DNA from: Balneola sp.
GTDB taxonomy: Bacteria; Bacteroidota; Rhodothermia; Balneolales; Balneolaceae
Reading direction: 5' to 3'
Length of the DNA: 32,826 bases
Assembly (NCBI GenBank): GCA_002730655.1
Contig: PCAT01000070.1
Span: 1 to 32,826, forward strand
This document shows positions 23,250 through 31,479 of this stretch, piece by piece. Position numbers and translations under genes: made by a program. The notes below the pieces were generated by a model, which was not told the DNA's origin, did not search any database, and saw only the letters and a program-made list of their open reading frames with translations. How positions within the stretch are numbered: position 1 is the stretch's first letter; each line of letters starts with the position of its first letter.

Positions 23250-24605
23250 CTATCCGTAGCTTTTCTTCCATTCCTTAGATATGAGGAAAGCTAATTCTAA
23301 GGATTGCTCATAATTAAGGCGTGGATCACAAAAAGTTTCGTAATTCACATCTAGTCCATTTTCATCCAACCCTTTAGCGCCTCCAACACATTCCGTTACG
23401 TCATCTCCAGTCAATTCCAAATGAACACTACCTAAATAACTACCTTCAGCTCTGTGAATAGCAAATGAATGTTTTAACTCTTCCATTATGTGATCAAAAT
23501 TGCGTGTTTTGTAATCATTAGCCGAAGAAAACGTATTCCCATGCATTGGATCAGAACTCCAAACAACAGGAAAACCCTCTCTATGAACCGCCTGTATGAG
23601 ACCAGGAAGTTCTTTTTGAACTTGATTTTTTCCAAAACGTGAGATGAGTACAATTTTCCCAGCATCATGTGTAGGATTTAATTTCTCAATTAATTTTAGA
23701 ATCTCATCGATGGTATAGGGTGGGCCTATTTTTATACCAATAGGATTCTCAATGCCACGTAAATATTCAACATGCGCTTCATTTAAATCACGAGTCCTAT
23801 TACCTAACCATACCATATGCGCACTTAAATTAAAGTAACCTTCCTTCCGTGGAACCTTTCTGGTCTGAGCCGAATCATAAAATAAATTAAGTGCCTCATG
23901 AGAGGTATAAAAATCTACCTTTTGAGATTGTTGTAATCTTCGCTCGGAAACCGCATCCATAAATTTTACTGCCTGTGTGATGGATTTCACCATAGATTCA
24001 TATTCTTGGTGGTAAGGATTATTCTGCATAAAATCTAACTCCCACTGCTCAGGATAATGCAAATCCGCAAAGCCCTCATCACCTAGTGCTCGAATAAAAT
24101 TCAGCGTCAGTCCCGCCTTATGATACCCTTCTAATATACGTTTCGGGTCTGGTACGCGCTTTGCCTGATTTTTTTCAAAGCCATTGATTAAATCTCCACG
24201 ATAATTGTGCATTTCAACTCCATCAATGATTTCAAAAGCAGAGGAACGAGGCTTTGCATATTGACCAGCCATCCTACCAACCCTGACAACAGGTACTCCC
24301 ATTTCATGTATCATGATGAAACTGGTTTGGAGAAGAACTTTAACCAAATTTACAATCTTTGAGGATTGGGTCAGATCAAAACTCTCTGCACAGTCGCCCG
24401 CATGAAATAAAAAAGCTTTTCCAGCGCTCACCACTGCAAGTTTTTCCTTCAGAGATTCAATTTCCCATGAGGTAACCAAAGGTGGTAAGGATTGTAGCTC
24501 ATTGTAGGAACATTCAAGTTCTTCTTTATTTGGATAATCTGGAAGTTGCTGGATAGGAAACTCTCTCCAACTTGAGGGACTCCATGTAGCAGTATGTACA
24601 GACAT
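23250..24605 (-). CDS. aroG: Class II 3-deoxy-D-arabino-heptulosonate 7-phosphate synthase
   Basis: 451-aa enzyme of the plant/Mycobacterium type that condenses PEP and erythrose 4-phosphate, opening the shikimate pathway. N-terminal SPSSWREFPIQQLPDYP is the family's typical beginning. Candidate metal ligands are the Cys in GDCAESF (about 71), the His in SDPMHGNTF, the Glu in HLELTGDDVTEC, and the Asp in FCDPRLNY. PEP/E4P-binding pieces seen are RVGRMAGQYAKPRSS and GIKIGPP. The usual QGGDCAE reads HAGDCAE here, a local difference near the metal site. Divergent from uvrA (167-bp gap). Not linked to other aro genes in this window. The symbol follows M. tuberculosis usage for class II. Confidence 0.95.
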   Translation of the reverse strand: MSVHTATWSPSSWREFPIQQLPDYPNKEELECSYNELQSLPPLVTSWEIESLKEKLAVVSAGKAFLFHAGDCAESFDLTQSSKIVNLVKVLLQTSFIMIHEMGVPVVRVGRMAGQYAKPRSSAFEIIDGVEMHNYRGDLINGFEKNQAKRVPDPKRILEGYHKAGLTLNFIRALGDEGFADLHYPEQWELDFMQNNPYHQEYESMVKSITQAVKFMDAVSERRLQQSQKVDFYTSHEALNLFYDSAQTRKVPRKEGYFNLSAHMVWLGNRTRDLNEAHVEYLRGIENPIGIKIGPPYTIDEILKLIEKLNPTHDAGKIVLISRFGKNQVQKELPGLIQAVHREGFPVVWSSDPMHGNTFSSANDYKTRNFDHIMEELKHSFAIHRAEGSYLGSVHLELTGDDVTECVGGAKGLDENGLDVNYETFCDPRLNYEQSLELAFLISKEWKKSYG

Positions 24606-24714
24606 AAAAAGTTATATTTGCAATTTCAATAAGATTAAGAAAGAAACTAACTTACAGTATTTTTGGGAAAGCTACGTAAAAAAGCTGTGCAAATAGCAGA
24701 AATTTCTCTAATTG

Positions 24715-24744
24715 TTTGGTAATTTAATCAGTTGTTTAAATTAA
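24715..24744 (+). promoter_or_regulatory. Putative Bacteroidota-type promoter for uvrA
   Basis: TTTG (24715-24718) and TAAATTAA (24737-24744), spaced 18 bp, resemble the -33 TTTG and -7 TAnnTTTG elements, 28 bp before the uvrA start. No obvious LexA-type repeat is seen. Confidence 0.35.
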
Positions 24745-24772
24745 CAGGCTAAACTCTACTTAAGGAAGTTCT

Positions 24773-27616
24773 ATGCAAGAGTCTATTGTCATACGCGGAG
24801 CTCGCGAACACAATCTCAAAAACCTCGATATAACCATCCCAAGAGACGCACTCGTTGTAGTCACAGGCTTGTCTGGCTCCGGTAAATCTTCATTAGCTTT
24901 TGATACAATATATGCCGAAGGTCAACGCCGTTTTTTAGAATCATTGTCTGCTTATGCACGTCAATTCCTAGGTATGATGGAACGGCCTGCGGTTGATTTT
25001 ATCGATGGCTTATCCCCTGTTATCTCCATCGATCAAAAAACGACCAATCGAAATCCTCGTTCCACAGTAGGTACAGTTACTGAAATATATGACTTTATGC
25101 GACTTCTCTATGCTCGGGTCGCTATTCCATATTCCTACATAACAGGAGTAAAAATGGAGAAACAAACAACTGATCAAGTTGTTTCTTCAATTCTAGGACT
25201 TGAAGATGGCACCAAAGCTTACTGCTTAGCGCCTGTAATTAGGGGTCGTAAGGGACATTATCGTGAGCTTTTCGAACAAATGATTAAACAAGGTTATTTA
25301 CAAGCCCGTGTGGATGGGGATATTGTTGAGTTGGAAACTGGGCTTATGCTTGACCGCTACAAAACACATACTATAGAAATAGTTATAGACAGGTTTGTAG
25401 TTAGCTCGAAGAGTGAAAAACGGATTACAGATAGTGTTAGAACAGCTCTTGAAATGGCTGATGGCACAGTAGTGCTCGCTCTTAAATATAAAGAGGGATG
25501 GGAAGACCGACTTTTTTCACAAAAGTTATTCGATCCTGAAAGTGGGATTGCATACGAGGAACCAGCGCCTAATCTATTTTCTTTTAATTCTCCTTTCGGA
25601 GCGTGTTCTACCTGCGATGGATTAGGACACGCATATGATGTTAGTTGGGAACTTCTGGTACCAAATCCACAACAAAGTGTTGAGGATGGAGGTATTCGCT
25701 TTCTTGGAAAACCAAGAGATATTTTTGCATTTAAGCAGCTTGAAGCCGTTCTAAATCATTATGGAGTGGATTTCTACCTTCCCATTACTGACTACCCTAG
25801 TGAACTCATTGATACGATAATGAAGGGTAGTGGTACTCAAAAATACGCGATTACCTATGAATTTCGCTCTGATAAGGTCACTTATCAACATAGCTTCAGA
25901 GGATTACGGGATACCATTATTGAACAATACGAAAAATCCAAGTCCCAAAAACAACGTGAAAAGGCGAAATCTTTTATGTCCAAAGTTAGTTGTCCTAAAT
26001 GTCGTGGTGGGCGTCTTAATAGAGAAGCATTGTCGTATAAATTAGGTAAATATGGTATACAAGACTTAGTAGAAATGGACATCCAAGAACTCAGAGATAC
26101 TCTATATAATATAAACTTGAGTGAACGGCAGCAAGAAATAGGGCAACAAATACTCAAGGAAATTAGAGATCGACTCGATTTTTTGCTAAATGTAGGTCTA
26201 AACTATCTGAGTCTTAATCGGGAAGCACAAACGCTGAGTGGAGGTGAGGCTCAACGAATCAGACTGGCTACTCAAATCGGAACCCAGCTAGTTGGAGTTC
26301 TCTACATACTCGATGAACCAAGTATTGGACTTCATCAACGAGACAATAAGAAGCTTATTCAATCCCTTGAGACTCTTCGAGATTTAGGGAATAGTGTCAT
26401 TGTAGTTGAACATGACCGGGATACCATTGAGAGGGCTGATTACGTAATAGATATGGGCCCGGGAGCAGGAGCGTATGGCGGGTATATTGTAACACAAGGC
26501 AAACCAGATGAATTGGAACCAGAATCCATGACTGCACGTTTTTTACGAGATGAAGAACAAGTAGCTGTACCTAAGAACCCTAGGAAAGGTAACTCAAAAA
26601 AAATCTGTATTACTAACGCTCGAGGACATAATCTCAAGTCGGTTGACCTTCAAGTTCCTTTGGGTAGGTTTATCACAGTGACAGGGGTAAGTGGCTCTGG
26701 AAAAAGCTCCCTTATCAACCAAACATTAGTTCCAATACTGTCCAATCATTTTTATAAATCTAAGGCAGTTCCATTGCCTTATGATGAAGTAGATGGCCTT
26801 GAAAATATTGACAAAATTATCTCAATAGATCAAAGCCCGATAGGTAGGACACCACGCTCTAATCCAGGAACCTACACCAAGGTCTTTGATCATGTCAGAA
26901 GACTTTTTGCGGAATTACCAGAATCCAAGATACGTGGCTATGATCAGGGTCGATTTTCATTCAATGTAAAAGGTGGACGCTGCGAAACTTGTAAAGGTGA
27001 CGGTATACGTAAAATCGAGATGAACTTTCTCCCTGATGTTTACGTATCCTGCGAAACCTGCCAAGGAAGACGTTATAATCGAGAAACGCTGGAAATATAC
27101 TTCCGCGAAAAAAATATTTCAGAAATCTTAGAAATGCCTATAATGGAGGGAGTTGAATTTTTTAGCTCACAACCTGCTATCTCGAGAATACTTAAAACAC
27201 TAGCATCAGTTGGATTAGGATATCTTACTCTAGGACAATCTAGCACCACTCTATCCGGCGGTGAAGCTCAGCGGATAAAACTTGCCCGCGAACTTTCAAA
27301 AATAGGTACTGGTAATACGCTATATGTTATGGATGAACCAACAACAGGCTTACACTTTCAAGATGTTCGCCTCTTAGTAAATGTAATACAACAATTAGTG
27401 GTTAAGGGAAATACCGTAATGGTAATCGAGCACAATTTAGATGTGATTAAAGCCGCGGACTGGGTTATTGATTTGGGTCCAGAGGGTGGTAAGGCGGGCG
27501 GGCAAATTGTTGCAGAAGGAAGCCCTAAAACAATTTCTGGAGTTCCAAATTCGTATACGGGGATGTTTTTAAAGCAAGAATTTGAACGACTATCTTCCAT
27601 TGTAGGAAAGCTCTAA
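24773..27616 (+). CDS. uvrA: Excinuclease ABC subunit A
   Basis: 947-aa damage-recognition ATPase of nucleotide excision repair; a dimer that loads UvrB. Two ABC modules: Walker A GLSGSGKSS (about 32-40) and GVSGSGKSS (about 641-649); signatures LSGGEAQRIRLA and LSGGEAQRIKLA; Walker B segments YILDEPSIGLH and YVMDEPTTGLH. Zinc-site cysteines occur in the CSTCDGLG and CPKCRGGRL pair and in the CETCKGDG and CETCQGRRY pair. Length is standard. The start ATG follows AAGGAAG by 4 bp, one of the better ribosome-binding sites in the window. The exported hypothetical gene begins 24 bp downstream. Confidence 0.98.
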   Translation: MQESIVIRGAREHNLKNLDITIPRDALVVVTGLSGSGKSSLAFDTIYAEGQRRFLESLSAYARQFLGMMERPAVDFIDGLSPVISIDQKTTNRNPRSTVGTVTEIYDFMRLLYARVAIPYSYITGVKMEKQTTDQVVSSILGLEDGTKAYCLAPVIRGRKGHYRELFEQMIKQGYLQARVDGDIVELETGLMLDRYKTHTIEIVIDRFVVSSKSEKRITDSVRTALEMADGTVVLALKYKEGWEDRLFSQKLFDPESGIAYEEPAPNLFSFNSPFGACSTCDGLGHAYDVSWELLVPNPQQSVEDGGIRFLGKPRDIFAFKQLEAVLNHYGVDFYLPITDYPSELIDTIMKGSGTQKYAITYEFRSDKVTYQHSFRGLRDTIIEQYEKSKSQKQREKAKSFMSKVSCPKCRGGRLNREALSYKLGKYGIQDLVEMDIQELRDTLYNINLSERQQEIGQQILKEIRDRLDFLLNVGLNYLSLNREAQTLSGGEAQRIRLATQIGTQLVGVLYILDEPSIGLHQRDNKKLIQSLETLRDLGNSVIVVEHDRDTIERADYVIDMGPGAGAYGGYIVTQGKPDELEPESMTARFLRDEEQVAVPKNPRKGNSKKICITNARGHNLKSVDLQVPLGRFITVTGVSGSGKSSLINQTLVPILSNHFYKSKAVPLPYDEVDGLENIDKIISIDQSPIGRTPRSNPGTYTKVFDHVRRLFAELPESKIRGYDQGRFSFNVKGGRCETCKGDGIRKIEMNFLPDVYVSCETCQGRRYNRETLEIYFREKNISEILEMPIMEGVEFFSSQPAISRILKTLASVGLGYLTLGQSSTTLSGGEAQRIKLARELSKIGTGNTLYVMDEPTTGLHFQDVRLLVNVIQQLVVKGNTVMVIEHNLDVIKAADWVIDLGPEGGKAGGQIVAEGSPKTISGVPNSYTGMFLKQEFERLSSIVGKL

Positions 27617-27640
27617 GCTTACTATCTTAAGCTTCCACTT

Positions 27641-28195
27641 ATGAATTTTTTTCGTACACATATTCTTAAAATAGTTAGTCTAAGCTTACTACTTGTCTCT
27701 TTCGTTTCACAGAGTATACCTATGCTCGAAAATGAACACCAAAATCAACGGTTTAACCAATGGCTCAACAAACACTTTGATCACTCTTTAGCAGCGAACC
27801 AATACCCTGAGCTTCAGGATCCAGAATATCTTAAGTCAATTCGTTTGCACCTCGAAAAACTTTGGAAAGAGAGCAATAATATAGAGCAATGGACATATGC
27901 AGTCAAAGCCTATTTAAAACAAAAAAATCTGGATAAAATACTTCTTATACAGTGGAATGTACTGGATCATATGGACCAGCATCAACACATGACTTCAATA
28001 CTGGAACCACGAGGATGTACCCTCAAAAATCATATTCAAAGCAAATTTGCTAAACTTACGACTCCTAATTATTTAGTTGAACCCACTACCTGCGAAACCC
28101 AAATAATCTCGCACTTTACGCTTTACAACCCAAGCTATACTGCATCCATACAGAAGCATCCTATGATTAACGGTATAGCCATTGGTGCACCCTAG
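27641..28195 (+). CDS. Exported hypothetical protein upstream of secDF; candidate secretion monitor
   Basis: 184-aa protein of no recognised family. An N-terminal signal peptide is plausible: basic n-region (MNFFRTHILK), hydrophobic core IVSLSLLLVSFV, and a cleavage region near SQS (about 23-25). The middle looks helical and charged, with two cysteines (C126, C151). It ends GIAIGAP directly before TAG. What it does is unknown. Position is suggestive: 77 bp before secD on the same strand, where some bacteria encode a secreted arrest peptide that senses SecDF/YidC activity (VemP before secDF2 in Vibrio; SecM before secA; ApdA/ApdP). Length, signal peptide, location and a C-terminal Gly/Ala/Pro end all fit, but no known arrest motif is matched exactly. 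Alternatively it is simply a periplasmic protein. Confidence 0.7.
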   Translation: MNFFRTHILKIVSLSLLLVSFVSQSIPMLENEHQNQRFNQWLNKHFDHSLAANQYPELQDPEYLKSIRLHLEKLWKESNNIEQWTYAVKAYLKQKNLDKILLIQWNVLDHMDQHQHMTSILEPRGCTLKNHIQSKFAKLTTPNYLVEPTTCETQIISHFTLYNPSYTASIQKHPMINGIAIGAP

Positions 28196-28215
28196 CTCAC
28201 ACTATATCTATTTTT

Positions 28216-28240
28216 TTAGGTTCACAATAATCAAACCTAA
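28216..28240 (+). repeat. Inverted repeat in the secD leader
   Basis: TTAGGTT (28216-28222) and AACCTAA (28234-28240) form a 7-bp stem with an 11-nt loop between the hypothetical ORF stop and secD. The T-run lies before the stem and not after it, so it is not a normal terminator for + transcripts. It might be an mRNA structure in the secD leader. Confidence 0.5.
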
Positions 28241-28272
28241 CCATCACTTTATACCAACTAAAAAAAAATATT

Positions 28273-30087
28273 ATGCAAGGAAACGGATTTAAAATAGGTC
28301 TAATAGCGGCCTTTTCTGCCTTAACACTTTACTATTTGTATCCAACCATTATTTGGAATTTGGAACAACGACAAATGAGTACCTTTAACGAAGAAGAACG
28401 TACTCAATATGAAATGGAATACGCTGAAAAACTATCCAACCTAAAAGAAAATATTCTTTCATTAGGCTTAGACTTACAAGGCGGGATGCATGTAACACTT
28501 GAAGTAGGCACACCTCAGCTCATTCTAGAACTTGCAGGTAGTAACCGTGATGCTGAGCTTGAAGTAGTAGTTCAGTTAGCTCAAAAAGTAGCCGAAGAGA
28601 GCGACACCGATTTCATCGATGAAATGCAACTTGAGTTTGAGAGAAGAGATGCAAATGCTAGACTAAGTCGCTTTTATCGTAGTGAATCTCAGGACATTAC
28701 GCGTCGCTCCACTAATGACGAAATTGTAGCTTTTCTAAAATTGCAACGAGATGCTGCATTAGATCGTGCAATCGAAATTATTCGTACCCGAGTTGATAGA
28801 TTCGGAGTCACCGAACCATCAATCGTAAAGCAAGGACAGAGTCGTATTGTGGTAGAATTACCTGGTGTGGATGACGAAGAACGAGTGCGAAATTTATTAA
28901 AGGGTACTGCCCGCTTAGAATTCCGAACTGGTGCAGATGCCCAAGATTTCTCTAATTTCAGAAATCGATCCATTGAGTATTACAATGTGGAAGTGGATAG
29001 TTCAGACAGTCTAAATCTAAGCGGACCAACTAATGAATTACTTAACAGAATGTCATTCATTCAAACTCAAAGCCCATATGTTTTTGGTTATGCAATGGCC
29101 GAAGATACCGCTATAATTATGGACTTACTAAGTACGTCCGATATACAACGATTAATGCCCAGAAATACAGTAATTTTGTGGGGTTCAAGACCAATCGAGT
29201 TTGAAGGTGGTTTAGAACAGTTTGCACTCTATGGAGTGCGTGACAATGCCGAACTTACCGGTGAAGTCATTGAAGAAGCTTCTATTCAGTTTGACCCAGC
29301 AACCAATGTTCCTGAAGTATCGATGGGTATGAATAGTGAAGGAGCAAGAATATGGAGTCGAATAACAGGAGCTAACATTGGCAAGCCTATCGCCATTGTA
29401 CTTGATGGATATGTAGTTTCCTATCCAAATGTATCCACCAAGATTAATGGTGGGAACTCCAGTATAACTGGCCTGGAAAATGTGGCTGAAGCAGAAGATT
29501 TAGTAAATATTTTATTATCAGGCGCTCTACCAGCCCCACTTCAAATTATGGAGGAGCGAACTGTGGGCGCTTCACTGGGTGAGAGTTCAATTCAAGCAGG
29601 CTTTCGATCAGTGTTAGTGGGACTATCTATTGTGGCAATTTTTATGATTATTTATTACCGAACCGGCGGTGGAGTTGCCGATTTAGCTCTTATGCTAAAT
29701 ATAATTTTCATCCTTGGCATTCTGGCAGGATTTAAAGCGACCTTAACATTACCTGGTATGGCAGGAATCGTACTAACTATAGGTATGGCGGTAGATGCTA
29801 ATGTGTTAATATTTGATCGAATACGAGAAGAACAACGTGGTGGTAAAACTATGAAAGCTGCAATTTCAGCAGGTTATTCTAACGCGATGAGTGCCATCAT
29901 TGATGCTAACGTAACTACTGGTTTTGTAGCCTTAATCCTAATGAGTTTTGGAGTAGGACCTATTAAAGGTTTTGCCGTTACCTTACTTGCGGGTATTGCA
30001 TGTTCACTATTCAGTGCCATAATTATTACACGCGTTGTCATAGACTACTTAACCCGCAATAACACAGAAGCAGTTAGCTTTGGTTAA
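28273..30087 (+). CDS. secD: Protein translocase subunit SecD
   Basis: 604-aa inner-membrane RND-type protein that, with SecF, uses the proton or sodium gradient to pull exported proteins through SecYEG. TM1 lies at about 7-25; the periplasmic P1 head starts with the conserved LGLDLQGGMH (about 65-74) and includes IEIIRTRVDRFGVTEPSI. The C-terminal part, from about 430, carries five more membrane segments, with AVDANVLIFDRIREE (D and R of the ion path) near 510-525. Length is within the SecD range. No Shine-Dalgarno; A-rich leader. secF starts 27 bp after the stop. Confidence 0.97.
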   Translation: MQGNGFKIGLIAAFSALTLYYLYPTIIWNLEQRQMSTFNEEERTQYEMEYAEKLSNLKENILSLGLDLQGGMHVTLEVGTPQLILELAGSNRDAELEVVVQLAQKVAEESDTDFIDEMQLEFERRDANARLSRFYRSESQDITRRSTNDEIVAFLKLQRDAALDRAIEIIRTRVDRFGVTEPSIVKQGQSRIVVELPGVDDEERVRNLLKGTARLEFRTGADAQDFSNFRNRSIEYYNVEVDSSDSLNLSGPTNELLNRMSFIQTQSPYVFGYAMAEDTAIIMDLLSTSDIQRLMPRNTVILWGSRPIEFEGGLEQFALYGVRDNAELTGEVIEEASIQFDPATNVPEVSMGMNSEGARIWSRITGANIGKPIAIVLDGYVVSYPNVSTKINGGNSSITGLENVAEAEDLVNILLSGALPAPLQIMEERTVGASLGESSIQAGFRSVLVGLSIVAIFMIIYYRTGGGVADLALMLNIIFILGILAGFKATLTLPGMAGIVLTIGMAVDANVLIFDRIREEQRGGKTMKAAISAGYSNAMSAIIDANVTTGFVALILMSFGVGPIKGFAVTLLAGIACSLFSAIIITRVVIDYLTRNNTEAVSFG

Positions 30088-30114
30088 TAATTTTTAAACA
30101 AAAAGGTACTTCTT

Positions 30115-31026
30115 ATGAGATGGTTTGAAACTCCCAATTTTGATTTTTTAGGCAAACGTAAAGTTGCCTATTCCCTTTCGGGTATTTTATTTGTGGCATC
30201 TTTAGCGATTATATTAACTAAGGGCTTACAATATGGAATAGACTTCCGTGGGGGGAAAGAATTCGTTTATGCATTCGATACTCAAGTAAATACACAAGAT
30301 ATTCGATCTTTCTTAAATGAACCTTTAGGTTCGTCACCTGAAGTGAAGCTATTTGGTTCGGACAGCGAAATACTAATCCGTACTGACAATGATCTCAGCA
30401 CTGATGAGGTACAAAACCTAATTGAGGATGCTATTAGCGCCAATATCAGTGGAGCAAGTTTTAGTATGGAAAAAAGCGATTCTATTGGCCCTAGATTTGC
30501 GGAGGATTTAAAAGGAGCTGCTGCACAGTCCGTCATATATGCGATTGTTATTATTTTTCTTTATATCCTTATACGATTTCGAAAGTGGACTTTTTCAGTG
30601 GGAGCAGTTGCTGCATTGGTTCATGATGTAGTTATCACTCTTGGTATTTTTACTTTATTAAGTGACTTAGTTTCCTTCAATCTATTAATCGATCAAAATA
30701 TCATTGCGGCATTCCTCACCATCGTGGGATACTCTCTCAATGATACAGTAGTTGTATTTGATAGAATCAGAGAAAATAAATTAGTCCATAAAGGAATGGA
30801 TACCATTGAAATGTTCAATAAAAGCCTAAACGATACGCTCAGTCGAACCGTAATTACTTCTTTAACTACTTTCTTTGTGGTTACAATTCTGTTTATATTC
30901 GGTGGAGAGGTCTTGAAAGGTTTATCATTTGCACTTATCATAGGCGTGATATTAGGTACCTATAGCTCGCTTTTTGTAGCAAGCCCTCTTGTACTTGAAT
31001 TAGACACAAAAAAAAACACTAAATAA
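30115..31026 (+). CDS. secF: Protein translocase subunit SecF
   Basis: 303-aa partner of SecD with six membrane segments. TM1 near 18-40, then the SecF signature YGIDFRGGKEF (about 42-52); a small periplasmic domain; and then the C-terminal membrane block with YSLNDTVVVFDRIREN (about 203-218). Many Bacteroidota carry a fused SecDF; here the two subunits are separate genes 27 bp apart. Followed by the STAS gene after 14 bp, so likely in one transcript with it. Confidence 0.97.
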   Translation: MRWFETPNFDFLGKRKVAYSLSGILFVASLAIILTKGLQYGIDFRGGKEFVYAFDTQVNTQDIRSFLNEPLGSSPEVKLFGSDSEILIRTDNDLSTDEVQNLIEDAISANISGASFSMEKSDSIGPRFAEDLKGAAAQSVIYAIVIIFLYILIRFRKWTFSVGAVAALVHDVVITLGIFTLLSDLVSFNLLIDQNIIAAFLTIVGYSLNDTVVVFDRIRENKLVHKGMDTIEMFNKSLNDTLSRTVITSLTTFFVVTILFIFGGEVLKGLSFALIIGVILGTYSSLFVASPLVLELDTKKNTK

Positions 31027-31040
31027 ACCTTAGTATTATC

Positions 31041-31379
31041 ATGAGTTATCTAACATCAGAACGTTACAACTGCGTTGTCATACAATTTAAAGGCAATGTA
31101 ATGGGTGGGCCTGATGCGGTCAGTTTGAATGAAGAATTACATGCCTTAATTGATGTCAATAAGACCAACGTAATTGTTGATTTATCTAAGGTAAAGTTTA
31201 TGAATTCTTCTGGTTTAGGTATGCTTATTGGCGGTCTCACCACTATGAAAAAAGCGGGAGGTGACCTCCGTATTGCCAATGCAACCGATAAAATTGAAAG
31301 CCTGTTGGTCGTCACTAAACTCATCACCGTTTTTAAACATTTTCGTTCAGTGGATGAGGCGGTAGAGTCGTATAAGTAA
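31041..31379 (+). CDS. STAS-domain anti-sigma factor antagonist
   Basis: 112-aa single STAS domain of the SpoIIAA/RsbV type, a switch that releases a sigma factor or other target when its Ser is unphosphorylated. The phosphorylatable Ser is in KFMNSSGLGML (S56 by position; the Asp before it in SpoIIAA is Asn here). The preceding VIVDLSKVKF strand and the end HFRSVDEAVESY match the family. No partner kinase or phosphatase is in the window. It closes the secD-secF unit ahead of a strong terminator. Confidence 0.9.
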   Translation: MSYLTSERYNCVVIQFKGNVMGGPDAVSLNEELHALIDVNKTNVIVDLSKVKFMNSSGLGMLIGGLTTMKKAGGDLRIANATDKIESLLVVTKLITVFKHFRSVDEAVESYK

Positions 31380-31414
31380 GAAGCTTAATTCTCCAAGCGA
31401 CTCCTCAGAGTTTG

Positions 31415-31449
31415 AAGGGGTGTAGCCACTTACACCCTTTTTTGTTTTT
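31415..31449 (+). terminator. Intrinsic terminator of the uvrA/secDF/STAS unit
   Basis: AAGGGGTGTA (31415-31424) pairs with TACACCCTTT (31431-31440) with one G-U pair and a 6-nt loop, followed by a T-run (TTTTTT with a G then TTTTT). It lies 35 bp past the STAS stop and before purA. The best terminator in the window. Confidence 0.92.
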
Positions 31450-31479
31450 CTATTTTTATTGATCACTTAGCACTTATTT

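Noticed and set aside
27615..27634. AAGCTT-N8-AAGCTT repeat at the uvrA end as a terminator
   Set aside because: 6-bp stem overlapping the stop codon with no T-run, and the next gene starts 7 bp later; more likely incidental.
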